Shown: positions 1-12,122 of the stretch, piece by piece
Layout of the letters: every line of letters begins with the position of its first letter
Numbering within the stretch: the first letter of the stretch is position 1
Source: Lethocerus indicus
Taxonomy: Eukaryota; Arthropoda; Insecta; Hemiptera; Belostomatidae
DNA length: 64,000 nucleotides
Assembly: GCA_019843655.1 (NCBI GenBank)
Contig: JACDQD010000005.1
Coordinates: 26,112,954-26,176,953 of the forward strand
Reading direction: 5' to 3'
Program-made: the position numbers and the translations under genes
Notes under the pieces: generated by a model
The model's input: only the letters and a program-made list of their open reading frames with translations
Database searches by the model: none
Told to the model about the DNA's origin: nothing

Positions 1-420
1 TTTTCCTTCCTTCTTTGTAGGGAACGATTGAAATATATTAAATTTAAATAATTTCCTAGCATTTTTCTTCTCTCCTCTTCGCAGCTATATTTCCTCCTTT
101 ATTTAACTCACAATAGCGACCGTTTATTTAATATGAACGTGACAACGACGACTGCGAAAATTCCAATTTACTACAGGTTTTTAAAGGTGTAACCGATATA
201 TAAGTGTTATTTATATTACCGGAGAAGAGTTTTTATTAAGAGAAGACAAAATAAACGCGGATTCTCGGCGATGGCGAGTCCAAGAAACTCTTACGGCTTC
301 ATATTTAGAGTCTGATTTATTCGAGACGGTGACACCTTTTGGGGTCGGGGCGGGCTGTATCGTAAGACAAATGTACGGGCCGAGATATATTTCTTTCATC
401 AAAGATGTATATTATTAACC

Positions 421-1180
421 TCCGGGGAGAGTGAAAAGCGCGGGGCCGCTCTAAAGAAAAGGGGGCTCGTCATTTCGGCTTAAACACCTTATCGGGCGGA
501 CTTCCCGACCGACGACATTACCATCGCAAACGATTCGCGTTAATCTTGAGGGGGGCGGGCCGTCCGAAGCCCATTTCTCAGGGTCGGGGGACGCATCCGA
601 GTCGCATCCCTCCTCGCATATATCAAAGGGTGCCGGCCCTCACCCCGCCACCCTCGCCGCACTCCCCCGGGCATGAATATTAAGCCGCATCGGCATTCAG
701 ACAGCAGCTCTGAAGCGAAAATATAGCGCCGCCACCCCCGCGCCCCCTCACAATGTTTATTCTCGGGCGGGACGGCGGGTGGAATCCGATTTGTTAGAGG
801 GAAAGATTGCGGAGAACAAAGCGTTTTCTCCCCGTGCACTTTGTAAAGCGAGCTCTCGTCGCGAGGGGCGCCGCCTACCGCCAAAAATATAACCCCCCTC
901 TAATCAACTCGAGCCGGCGAGCAGCCGGCGAATTGCCCGGCCGACAGAACTTTGTTAACGAAAATTAGCCCTGTCCGCACGTATTTCAATTAGGGGCACT
1001 CTTAATAAGCTCCGTCCGCCTTAGTCTCCGGCTACAATTATAAAATTGCGGTTTTGCATAATTTGAGGGGCAACACCGCAAAACTAGAACCGGGGCTGAA
1101 AATTGTCGGCCGGCACACGAGTTCTTCCCTCCGGTTCCGGAACGAACCTCGCGGCCGCCGAATAATAATTAAATTCGTCT
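421..1180. other. GC/CpG-rich patch
   Basis: One of the longest GC-rich patches of the window. It has no coding frame of any family. It contains AGCCGGCGA twice (912-920 and 923-931), 11 bp apart, and several CCGGCC/GGCCGG words. Confidence 0.6.
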
Positions 1181-3107
1181 TTATTATTTTCCCGCAGTGT
1201 CACTAGAACGTGCACTCCAACGCAGGATTCTTCTAGGACCTTAATCCTTATTTCAAAAATTATTTAGTTACCAATGAAAGTAGTTGTACCTATGAAATAA
1301 TTATACACCAAGATGTTTGTATTTTGTATATATTGTGAAATATTCCTAATATAACTATATCGGCTCTCTATTCTACAAAATAGTCGTAAATATTTAATAT
1401 TCTCTTCTTATCCGAAAACGACGGAAAATATGCATTCCTTCGATGCATACGAATCTGAATTTATCTTGTAAACACGTACCATTTTTTATGTACCCGCGTT
1501 TTTATTTACTGTATTCTTTGTGCAATCTGACATAGGTCAAGTAAAGCTGCAGAAACATGCATTTAATTATCCTTTATCCTTTATTATTATTTAATTATTA
1601 TATTATTGATACGACCGAAACAGTTCGGTTAACGAGTCAATCTGCAAAGATTTATGATTTTTGTGGAGATTAGTGAGGGGGCGCGTATTGGCTGTTGGTC
1701 GCAATGGGAGAGGTGGATGAGATATTCAAACGGGAGGCCTATACGAAAAGCCGAACCGGGCGGGTCGATAGAGCGATAGACCGGTGGCGGATTTGCATCG
1801 GCCGACGTCCGCCACGTTTGAACTACATCAAATTTAGCGTTTAATGTAATTAGGCCGGATCGCGTGGACGTGCCGTCCAATATTCGGGACCACCCCCTCA
1901 CGCTACCGTTCACGACACAATTTGCTTTAAAATTCGAACGCCGCATTCCGCCCCCCATTCCAATTTGGTTGAGGATTCATCGACTCCCCGAATCTTAAGT
2001 CGAACCCGTAGAAAGATAATTTACTTATCGGGTATCTGAAATAACTATAAATATATTTCTGTCGCATATAATATGTTCGTTCATTTCGTCCGAGGGCAGT
2101 TTAGGCTTCGCGATCAACGCTCCTTATAATTCTGTTATGGTAATAAATTAAGTCGAGTTAATCTGGGCTTGACGATCTGAATTTATCTGAATGAAAGGAT
2201 TTCCCGAAAACATGCGTTCGCCGATTCGCTAAAAGACGGTCTTCTTTCATTTCGCAAAAGTATATGAGGCATATAGACACACACGTGAGTTAGAACAATC
2301 GGAGCCCCCACGAGCCCCTCTATAACACTTTCAAACTCTTAGTCTCAGTTGTACCATAATTTTTTCAGGATTTCTTCTTCATTTTGGCTCTACGATCCTC
2401 CACGGACCTACACCTCTTCAACAATCGGATATAAAGGTCGAAAACTTTTGATACGATAAATTGAACGAGATTTTGGAATTCTACGTCTTAAACACGAGTC
2501 AGAGACTGCGTGACTAACTATTGATTGTGATTGTTATTTGAAACTTAATACTATTGTAAAATTTCGGAATGCCGTACGCCTCCAGATTCAAAAATTAGGT
2601 TAAATAGTAGTTACAATTATAGGACTGTAGGAATGCTTATATAATGCTGGTTGTTCCGGAAATTGCTATTTCGAAATAATAATATTTTCGGAATAATAAT
2701 TATACGGTTCATTATCATGATTTATTTATTTTACATAAAGGCCTATCATCAAGATCTATGATATGTAGTAATTTATCTCGAACAGAGAGACCTCTGCCTT
2801 ATGGCTGAAACCGATATCCCGTCAAATTACCTCTCTCCCCATAACAATGGATAGAGTAGAATTATTGCCTCTATATATGTATACACACATTTACGCAATC
2901 GACCAGGAAATGGCAGTTAACTTTTAATAATTAATAGCTTTAAAGGGCTCTATCCGGGAATTGGAACTGAAGAGGAGGAGCCCGAAGGCAAAACATGAAG
3001 GCGGCAAAGGGCCCCCTCTCGACGCCTTCTCGCCAATTATGAACGTAAATTGCGTTAAAGTGATATGGGGGTCGAGAGAGCGCGCGAGTATCGATCGCCC
3101 GGGCCCC

Positions 3108-3123
3108 ATTTGCCTATGCAAAT
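3108..3123. promoter_or_regulatory. Palindromic POU-octamer-like site
   Basis: ATTTGC-CTAT-GCAAAT is a perfect inverted repeat with a 4-bp spacer. Its right half reads ATGCAAAT, the exact octamer recognised by POU-domain factors. It lies in the 2930-3230 GC-rich patch. Function is inferred from the motif alone. Confidence 0.35.
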
Positions 3124-4503
3124 TTCCCGATGATTATTTACAATTTTATTAAGTTAACTGCATCGCGGCGGCCGACCCTTGCCGAATTATATTTGAACGC
3201 CGCCAGACCGGGCCATTGTTCACCACCCGTTACTACATTTTCTTTTGTTCCTAGTCCGTTAGGGAATATATTTCCCTGAAGAAGGAAGCGCCTCACTACT
3301 TGAACTTGTGATAAATGACGGTAAATTTCTTTTTAAATATTTGCGCAATTTATTTCCAAGGATGAATTTGACCTTTTTCTATTTATTTCATTTTGGCATT
3401 CATTTTATGATAAATGATCTCTCTCGTAGAATTAGCGTTAATATATCTTTTAATTATTCACTAGTATTTGATATGATTTATTTTATAAGCTCCATTTTAT
3501 TACTAAATGTATTTATCATGTATGTCATATCAGTGTCAAATATGATCCATGATCATGTAGAACATTTTATAAATATAATGAGAAATGGAAACCAGTGAAG
3601 GTAAAAGAGGTAGAAAGCAACACGAGTAATAAGAATATTAAAATATAATTGTTCACTATGGCTTATTTTTATCTGAATATTTTTCCGTTTTACTTATGTC
3701 TCTTAACTTTCAGCCAACAAAAGACACGTTCGAAAATATAGAATATACGAATCATCGAATTTTACATTCCGGTTAGTGCAGTCTTAGTGCATTATATATT
3801 TTTACTCTATAAGGTACTCCGAGTGAAAACCAAAGAGTACATTTTCAATAATAACCTTATTCATTCATTAGCTGCAATCTTTTGAATGAAGAACTTCCAA
3901 AGGCTTATTCTTCATTGAGCGATTTATCTAGGTCGAAAAGAGGTGACCTAAAAATCAGTTGAGACTCATCAATATCATGGAATCGCTGGCGCAATTAGAC
4001 GCCCGGGTGAGAATCGAGAATCCAATCGAGCCCTTTCAAACTCCGATTGACTTACCCTTTAACTTCGGCCTAATGACATTAAATCAACGTCTGCCCAAAA
4101 TTTAACGAAGGGCTAAAACGCTTTCCTGTCGATTTTATATCTCATCTCGCACGCTTTTGATAGCATTTAATTTTGATGTTTAGACACAAGGTGATCAGAA
4201 ACGCAGTCCTGGCTTTATTCTCGGTTAATTTTGTATTATACATCCTAAAAATTGATTGTAAAACACTCAACAACGTATACTATACCATAACCTAACATTC
4301 TAAATATTTCTAATACTTTTCTAAACATTTCTAATAATGGTGTGTTATATATTAAACAGTATTAAAACAATACTAACTAATTGTGTGGTTTAATTTATAA
4401 ATATTACATTGAGTAACTACAAAATTAAATATAAAAATTAATTAATTAATAAAAATTACATCTGCAACTGGGCGTTCATAGTTGGAACTGATGTCGACAA
4501 AAA

Positions 4504-4585
4504 CGGCGTCACTTGATGCTAGCACCGCACTACAAATATGCTTGGCGGGTCTAGTATTAGCCCGTGCAATGAACTAAATAATTAC
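4504..4585 (-). repeat. Hairpin repeat family, copy 1 (minus strand)
   Basis: Read on the minus strand it contains AATTATTTAGTTCATTGCACG, CTAGACCCGC and GCTAGCATCA in the same order and spacing as the copies at 25681, 33899 and 52738. The central part can fold (ACCCGC with GCGGTG; TACTAG with CTAGCA, imperfectly). Confidence 0.65.
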
Positions 4586-5463
4586 GTATTCTACCATCCA
4601 CGTACTGTAGGTGACCAATATGAAAATAGATCTAGGTATAACTATCATCAAATATAAATTGTATTAACAATTCAGTCGAATTTTCCATTATCTATCTGTC
4701 GATAGTAGTAATTCGGTGGCACTTTTCAGTCATTTAGCCGGAAAGAGCCTTAAAAATGTGTTCAATATTTTCATATAAACCACTGCAGTAGTGATGCATT
4801 CCAAACTCTCGCACATATCTCAATTATATTTAAAAAAATTAACGTATTACGGTGATTCATGCGACGAGTTATGACTCGTTGATACCGCACAAATGTCAGA
4901 TTTTCGCATCAAACAATAAACGGTCAATCGGCGGACTCAATTTTAATCGAAAATCGTTCTTTACCGTCTGAAGAAAGGAGGAAAGGACCTTTACCCCGAT
5001 AGTTGTTCTACACGCACGGTTCGTAAACTCCCGCTCCGGGTTTGTTGGGGGAACGGTGGCGGGGAGGAAAAATAGAATTTTTCTCCCACTCCCCGCCGAG
5101 ATTTAAGCGACGGAAAAGTTGTAAGTTTACGAAATTTGTCGCCGTAAGTTTGGCCGTAAGTGGGGCGCGCCCGGGCCGTGGGAGTGGGACCCGCAGAGCT
5201 CCAGCTTTACCCTCGCCGGCAACGGCGTCAAAACTTTTTATTCTCGGTCTGGGGGAGGAGGAGCCGGTCATACTTTTAATACCTGTCTGTCTATCTGGGT
5301 CCCTTACAGTTAGTCTCTTGTCCTCTCTGTCCTCCCCCCACTACCCGCCTAGATATCTCTTTTTCGCGCCGCTTCAACCGTCGCTCTCTCCCAGTCTCCA
5401 ACTTCGCTGATTCGCCCGGCCAAGTCCTAAATACGAAGCTCCCTCTTTTAAATATAAGGCGCA

Positions 5464-5483
5464 CCCGTATAATATTACACGGG
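5464..5483. other. Hairpin with TAATATTAC in its loop
   Basis: CCCGT 5464-5468 pairs with ACGGG 5479-5483 around a 10-nt loop containing TAATATTAC (5470-5478). That nonanucleotide in the loop of a GC stem is the layout of rolling-circle origins of small circular Rep-encoding ssDNA replicons. No Rep-like frame is visible nearby, so it may be coincidence. Confidence 0.25.
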
Positions 5484-6837
5484 CGGTGTCGAGGCGAGAG
5501 CTTTATTGAACCCCTCTCTCAGCCTTCGTCGGAACATATTTGTTGGAACAGAGCGGAACGCCGGTAATACCGGGCGTATAGAGCAAAGGACGGGAGTATG
5601 AACTAATTTACAGGTAGCATATTCGTGTCCGGTGTGAGATTTTTTGCCCAAAATAAAGTTCTTGAGCATAATCCTAGAATTTGTCCTCTGCATGACCGAT
5701 ATCGGCTTTTCGCCTTAGTCAATCGAATTCCGTCAGTAATTTAGTCACGCGGGACAGTTTCCTTTGAAGCTTCTTTCGTGAACTATCATACCAAAACTTG
5801 TTTCCTAATTAAATAAATTATACCCGCCAGTTCTTGTAGACGTTAAAAGTTTATATTAATTTCTATTGAGTTTATTGGAGTTTCTGAGTTCCTCTCGTTT
5901 AATCAGTAACAAATTCTAATTGGAAATAAATACGGTCCGCTACCGGGATTATATTTATTGCAGGTTGTCTATAGTTTGGCACTTTCCCTTATTTTCTGAT
6001 AACTGTACTTGGCCCGTATTCTTACGGTATTTTTACGGTGCCTGGGTATTTTTAAAAATTCATTCTCACATCTGGTTGGCATGAGTGAAAGTTTTCCTCT
6101 CATAATGGTTGGCGACTGGAACTGTAAGATTGAGTTTCGAACTAATTAATTTCCTTTTGATCGGGAGCTCATTCTTGCAGTCGGTTTCTCACAGCAAATC
6201 TTCGTTAGGGATAATTTTCCTCGTTTCCGAGACGAGGCGCTGTTCGCGTTGTCAGCTGACTGCGGTAGAAACCTTATTCCACTTGTACGTGGAGATAGTG
6301 GATCGCTGGAAAAACCCCCATACCGACGAATATCCCGAGTGGTGGCCCTGTGGTGTTGCCCTAGCAGGAACGTCTCTGGATCAAAGAGCGTTCCGACGCC
6401 TACTGAAGCTTTCACGAGGCCTCTCTGGCTCACGCTACAGCCATCAGTCTCGTAGAACGTAACTGGGGTTCCATAGGACACGGCCCATTTCCTGGAAAGG
6501 CTGACAACAAAACCGGGATCATTTCCAAACTCTGATATCTTTACAGGAGCATAATAATGGCCGCGATGTGTCGTAATTAATGTACTAGATACTAAAATTG
6601 GGGACTTTACTAAAATTTGGTAGCTATTTTATAGCTAGTAAGGATCAAAAAGAGTAGAGTGCCGGCCTGGGAGTTCTGAGGAGACTATCCCATTTTCCGT
6701 CAAGGATACTCAATCGAAGACTGTATTTTCTTCGAAATACCGACATTTCAGCCGATATTTTCGGCCAATTTCAAAATTCATTTCAATTCCCAATCCTATT
6801 GGAATCGAAGTCTTTACATCAGTTCCGGAACGATCCC

Positions 6838-7210
6838 CGAAACGAAACCCCGGTTTCGTAAGAAACGTGGAGCACCACGTCCGACAATATGGAGTCGGTG
6901 CTAGGTTATAAAGTCATAACAATTTTTTTCCACGAAAAAATTCATCTTACAGAAAAAAATTCATTTTCCGGAGCGCCGGCCGTGGCGTGCGGGCCCCGGT
7001 ATTAAAGTGGTGGGCGGGATATACTATATTGGGGCTCATTATGTTCTCTCCCCGGCCGAGGATAAACGATTACGGCCCGGCCAAATGGAACACACACGGC
7101 GCCCACTTTATCCGAGGTGAAGAAAATTAAGTTTGACTTAACGCTCAAGAAGTTCAACTAAACCCGCCGGCCCCGGGAAGAAGGGCCGGAGAGAGCTCCG
7201 GAAAAAATGT
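6838..7210. other. GC/CpG-rich patch with near-perfect palindrome
   Basis: CGAAACC (6843-6849) pairs perfectly with GGTTTCG (6852-6858) across two bases. A direct repeat of AAAAAATTCAT follows at about 6935 and 6954. The rest is CCGGCC-rich and carries no recognisable gene. Confidence 0.55.
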
Positions 7211-9351
7211 AGCCCACCTGGATATTTTAAACCGACACAACAAGGAGATACGACTAAACTATATAGACCCTACTGTGTGTTATAGCGAGGTACTGTGTAA
7301 ATAAGTTCAAAATGAAAACATGATACAAATTTAAATTGCATAATATAGTTATTACAATTATAAACAACAATTCAAGCTAGGATGAATAAATACGAATGGA
7401 AACTTATACATATACAATAAGGCTACGTGATAATTTTACTCCTACAAATGTTGTAGCATAAGTATAACGAATTCTCGAAGCAAATACTGTTCCATACGTC
7501 GTATACTGAATAAAACTTAGTACCGCGGGATTAGCCTGAGGATCTGTAAACTATATGTCGTTCAATTAACGTTCTAGAGCATTACTTTAGCTAATAATTA
7601 ACGCGGGAGATGACACGAAGTATTCGTCTTCAAAAAAATATCAGTGCTAAATTTTTTTGTAAGTGGTCTCCCCTGTCACCGCTCCCCCAATTAATTATCT
7701 TATCTCGTCGAGTGGAGTGGGTAAGGGGTACAGAATAATTTGTCCGGTTTGTTGGTTGATTGTAAATAGACATCTAAGGGGGGTCGGGGAGCGCTTGAAC
7801 CGGGCGGCAAGTGTACACAACTGGCTAAAGGACCGTCCCGGGACCATCGGCATTAAATTCAACAGCCCAAACCCACCCCCTCAGCCGTAGACCCGACCTA
7901 TCCCCCCGGACCCAATCCAAAGCGGCCAGCGCCCCGAGCTTATAAATGGAGGCCCGAAATCCGTCTCCCTTTAATACCGCCCCCGGGATACGGCGCGGCA
8001 AACATGCCGAAATATTAATTAAAAAGAAAAAAGGAAACGGGGAAGAGGTCCTTTTGATGGGGGCGGCGTAAAGGAGCCCTCCCCCCCATAAAAAATTGGC
8101 TTCCACCGATGGGCTCGCCTACACTTCTTAAAACCGAATCATCCGCTAATTGTTTTAAATCAGACCTCGAACTCGTTACCTTTAAATTTTCAACGCCGTT
8201 AGATTGAATACAGGAATATTTTCCAATTTAGGGCATATTTGGGAGAATCTAACGACATTAGAAAAACCTTACACTGTATAATTTCCCGTGTATATTTAGT
8301 CACAGATAAGTAAATTAATGATAAAACGCGTGAACAGGAACGAGCCGTATTAGAAATTATTTTCCCCAGTTCATGATGGGTCAAGAGTGAAAGCGTATAT
8401 GAATATTATCATGTATATTTGACGCCAGACAATACCCTTACCAAGATGTGGGTACTATAAATAAGAAAACCGTGAGTGATTTATCTATCGCCTCCTCAAT
8501 AATATCGCTGGCACGATTCTCCTACCTTATAAGTATAAACTTACTTTGTTACGTAAAACTCTGAATATTAACAGGTAAAAAAAAATGTAACCCGTACTAA
8601 ACAGGGAAAGGAAGATCCTCCGGGATAAATATGACGTATTGATTTTTATTGTACCTTGGTCTTGAAACGGAGAGCGAAGCATTATGATTATTTGGAAAAA
8701 TTTTTACGAATAAATAATACCACTATTATTGAGAACTGTCTCCACTCGTTTCTCTTATGTGGGGACCGGTTTCGAATTCCGGCTATATTCCGAAATTCTC
8801 AAGAACGGTGTTATTCAAAGCCTTCGCGGACCACCAACCGGATATCCTAAATTATTTTTACTTACTCGCTCGAAACCGTTTCGAAATTCATAAACCAATC
8901 GGAAACTGCCAATTCCGTGTATTTCAGAAATTGTAAACGTTTCGTTTCGACACTTTTTCCCAAAAATATTTGCGCTCCAATTGCACTGTTCAGAATACAC
9001 GGGCGAGGGTAAACTCACGCGTGACGGAAACGGGCACAACAGGACGTTATTCAGCGGGTAGTAAATCCGCTGGGGTGGCTGATATTTGCGGTCCTCCGAT
9101 TGACCCGCTAAAGAGTCCACCCCCACCAACCGCCCACGTATTATTCCTTTATGAAAACAGCGGCAATTTTAGGTCGAGGCAAAATGAGAAGCGTCGAAAC
9201 GGGCGCAAAGGGACGAGAGACACACACTAGTGGAGCTATTATGGGGCAGAGGAGTCCCCTCAGAAAAAAAAATTAGCCGGTAGGTAAAGTGGGGTCTGGG
9301 CCGCCTTTAGCCTTGAGGGCTTCAAGGGCCCCTTGATCTAATGAGAGACTA

Positions 9352-9495
9352 CACCAACTTCTCTCTCCCGCCGCCTCTTCCTTCTCGCTCTCACCACGTC
9401 TTCTTCTCGCTCCCTCTCTCCTACTTCTCTCGGAATTGCCCGACGAAGAGAAGAGAAGTCTTTTTGCCTCCGTCCTCTTCCTTTGGGACTTCTCC
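9352..9495. repeat. Pyrimidine-rich tract (CTTCT/CTC)
   Basis: An imperfect C/T stretch interrupted by a short GAAGAGAAGAG segment that can pair back to it. No unit longer than a few bases. Confidence 0.75.
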
Positions 9496-11412
9496 GCATT
9501 GTTTATCCGACGGAATTAAGGTTAGCACTCAATTCGACCCTATTTCTACGACGAAACGAGGCGGTGTGAAAATTATTTATTTCATCGTTGTAGGACCCGA
9601 GGCGGAAACCAGCGGGAAGTGCATACTGAACCGGTGCGATAAAAATGCATTCGCTTATTCGATTGCCGTAGAAAGGTGGTTCGCGGGAGTTCGGAAAGTC
9701 ATCTCTTATCGCCATCAAATAGTGAAGTGCTAACACGTGTCGGCTAAAGCGGAAGCATCCTGTCAGCACTGTCACTGTGCTGTCAGTGCCACAACACATG
9801 GTGATGAGAAGTTGAAAACGTTGCTGCTTAAGAAATACGCGAGTAGAGACAGAATATAACAGAGATTTATGTTTTCCTACCAGTAACTTTAGCCTCCATA
9901 ATGCTACTGCATTACCTATGCATGTTTTTATTTACTATTAATCCCTAAATACGTGACCGTTGAATTACATCAATGTTCAAATTAAATACAGTAATATATA
10001 CATATTGTATAATGACCTACAGTTATATATTCGGCTCATGAGATAAGCGGCTCATTTGGAAATTATAGAGATACCTACGAGCATTAACTGAATAAAACGA
10101 ATTCCCATAAATTGGGCTATTGACTAATTATAATATTGACATCAAAAAGGGATACTGGAACTATTTAGGTAGTTTAAACAAAATAATCTTTCATATAAGT
10201 AAAATTACTAATTATTAAAGTTGACAGTTTTTATTTAACTAATCCTCCATTTCAAGTTCTTTCCTTTGGGACTTCTTATTGAAGGACAGTCCCATTGAAC
10301 TAGGCTGAAAACGGGCAGAGGTAGGCGGGTTTTTTCTCCCGCAGAAGAATCTCTTTCAGTTCGTTTTTTGGGAGACAGAAAGGAGGACTTCTTTCTTCAT
10401 TGTTTATTCGATGAATGTACCGTACTAAAACTTGCACAAAAGCTTTTTCAGTACTATTATTTTTAATATGGTGGGATCAGAGGACAAAATGGCAAGATCT
10501 GGTTCAGTTCTCACTGTGGCAAAAATTAATTAACCGTCGGCAAAAGGGATGAAAAATAAGTACAGTAATAAATACAATTAGTTTTATTAAATATAGGGAA
10601 TTATTAGGATTTATTTATTCAAAAGTAACAAGGAAATATCGAGTGGGGCATGTATCTAAAAATGTGACTGATATACTGAGTTCCCCAGGACTGAGGGATT
10701 GTGTATTGGTACCTTATGATACCTTATTTAATTTCTACAACAGTAAGTCCACATATTATATCAGAAGGGTCCGAAAATAGGTCAAATATAAGGAAATTGC
10801 GATTTTCCTAGTTGGCTTTAAAATTAATTTAAGAAATAACCAAGAATTTTTATTTTCAAAAAAGAAGATATTTCATTTTTGTCATATTTTACAAATATCT
10901 TTTGTATAATTCTGGATAACTGTTTCATTGGAAATTCAAATTTAAACTGTCTTTTATGAGTTATTTCCTTCTATTTTTATCACATATTTTTCCCCCAGAA
11001 TTTAATATTTTCCACCGTTATTCATTTCACACCGAATTTCATTCATCAGAGATCGTTCGTTTAAAATGGATGAAGACAAATGTAATAAAAAAGACAAAAT
11101 CGAGCACCAATAAACTTCCTTAGAATTAGAATATTGCGAAAATCTAAATTTCCAAACATCGATTCAAGTTATTTGTATATACATTCAAATCGTAAGTAAC
11201 ACAAAATATTATTGTGAATATTGTATTGTATTGTGTTAATACTTATAGAATACTTCTGGGCTTTACTTTTTTGTGATAGTTATAAAATTTCAGCGTTTGT
11301 AGTGTACGCTGTAAATACTGTACATAACTACAGTGTGACCCTGCAAATGGTCCTAATACTCTTGCTAGGAAACCCCGAGAGATTAAATATTACAAACAAT
11401 TGTAATTTTTTA

Positions 11413-11562
11413 CCGTAGATTTCATATTTTTCTGTCTGTTCTCGCTGGTTTGGTCTTTTGCTAGACCGGTTTCGGCTGCTCGCCATCTTCAGTAGCGATG
11501 TTAGTCACTTTCCGCACTTTGGATGTTTTGGGCATCCTCACTGCACTGTCACTTTTACTGTG
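11413..11562 (-). repeat. Left inverted arm of the Penelope-like relic
   Basis: Reverse-complement match to 11942-12093, with scattered substitutions and small indels. The outer end stops at CCGTAGATT, about 30 bp short of what the right arm and the copy at 26761 retain, so this side is truncated. The inner end fades around CACTGTCACTTTTACTGTGG. Confidence 0.8.
11460..11496 (-). ncRNA. Hammerhead-ribozyme-like fold in the left arm
   Basis: On the minus strand the order is: GCTA (stem I 5' side), CTGAAGA (fits the CUGANGA core), one extra T, GGC-GAGCA-GCC (stem II, three perfect pairs), GAA, ACCGGT (self-complementary stem III, requiring dimer formation), C as the cleavage-site base of a GUC triplet, then TAGC (stem I 3' side, four perfect pairs). 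The extra T between the core and stem II departs from the hammerhead consensus, so activity is doubtful. Hammerheads with very short palindromic stem III that work as dimers are known from Penelope-like elements. Confidence 0.45.
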
Positions 11563-11833
11563 GCTGTTGTCTGGTTGTCGTATGTATATATATGTCTTGT
11601 TATTGTGTTTTTAGGGAATGTTGTTCGTCTTATTTGGGTCGGGTGTGATTTTGTTAAGTCTTTGTCGGATTATCGGTCAAATATATATTTGATCACACAA
11701 GTGGTTACAACTTTAGGTTCTGACTTTCAAATAAATGACAGGAAACCTATCTGGTATTGTGTATTTACGATCATAAAAGTTTTCCTGTTGATACACAATT
11801 TATTGAAAACGTTTATTTTTAGTAATCTTGTTA

Positions 11834-11924
11834 ATCGGTGCAAGTGCGCCCAACGAACTTTAGTTAAGTGCATTTCCGCACCACCCTCATGGGGCGCTAG
11901 TTTATCGGTGTAAGTGCACCTAAC
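11834..11924 (+). repeat. Direct repeat pair inside the Penelope-like relic
   Basis: Two units of about 21 bp, ATCGGTGCAAGTGCGCCCAAC (11834-11854) and a near copy at 11904-11924, differ at only a few positions and are 70 bp apart. The spacer carries the CACCCTCATGGGGCGCTAG block that is also kept in the piece at 29201, so the repeat belongs to the element. Confidence 0.7.
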
Positions 11925-11941
11925 TTACAAGTTACACCCCA

Positions 11942-12122
11942 CACTACAAGTGATAGTGATAGTGAATGAGGATGCCCAAAAACATCCAAAATGCCAAAGT
12001 GACTAACACCGCTACTGAAGATGACGAGCAGCTGAAACCGGTCTAGCAACAGACCAAACCAACGAGAGGAGACTGAAACACACGAATCTACGGCATTCCA
12101 ACCCCTCGCAGACCACAAAACA
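11942..12122 (+). repeat. Right inverted arm of the Penelope-like relic with outer extension
   Basis: Pairs with 11413-11562. The extension past AATCTACGG (GGAATGCC and TGGTCTG landmarks on the reverse strand) is also present in the copy at 26761-26790, so it is part of the element and not flanking DNA. Confidence 0.8.
12011..12047 (+). ncRNA. Hammerhead-ribozyme-like fold in the right arm
   Basis: Same layout as the left arm: GCTA 12011-12014, CTGAAGA 12015-12021, extra T 12022, GAC/GCT stem II with loop GAGCA (one A-C mismatch), GAA then palindromic ACCGGT 12037-12042, C at 12043, and TAGC 12044-12047. Stem I and the palindromic stem III are kept while stem II has decayed. A competing local hairpin, GGTCT 12040-12044 with AGACC 12051-12055, could trap the 3' side. 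Confidence 0.42.

Larger units (their letters stand above)
11413..12122. mobile_element. Penelope-like retroelement relic (inferred) with long inverted arms
   Basis: Two arms of about 150 bp face each other. The left is about 11413-11562. The right is about 11942-12093, with an outer extension to about 12122 that is missing on the left. The reverse complement of the right arm reads through the same landmarks in the same order as the left: CCGTAGATT, CTCTCG/TTCTCG, TGGTTTGGTCT, CTAGACCGGTTTC, CATCTTCAGTAGCG, TTAGTCACTTT, TTTTGGATGTTTT and GGGCATCCTCA. Between them lie about 380 bp of AT-rich sequence with no reverse transcriptase or transposase. The paired AAACCGGT/ATCTTCAG arms resemble terminal repeats of Penelope-like elements, which often carry hammerhead motifs. 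A MITE with long terminal inverted repeats is the alternative. Two further pieces of the family lie at 26761 and 29201. Confidence 0.62.

Noticed and set aside
11458..11913. 151-codon frame across the Penelope-like relic
   Set aside because: It runs through the arm and the internal repeat with no reverse transcriptase or endonuclease motif; the other copies do not keep the frame.
12040..12055. GGTCT/AGACC hairpin as stem III of a conventional hammerhead
   Set aside because: It leaves no UH cleavage step in the right place; the palindromic ACCGGT reading with GUC and the GCTA/TAGC stem fits better.
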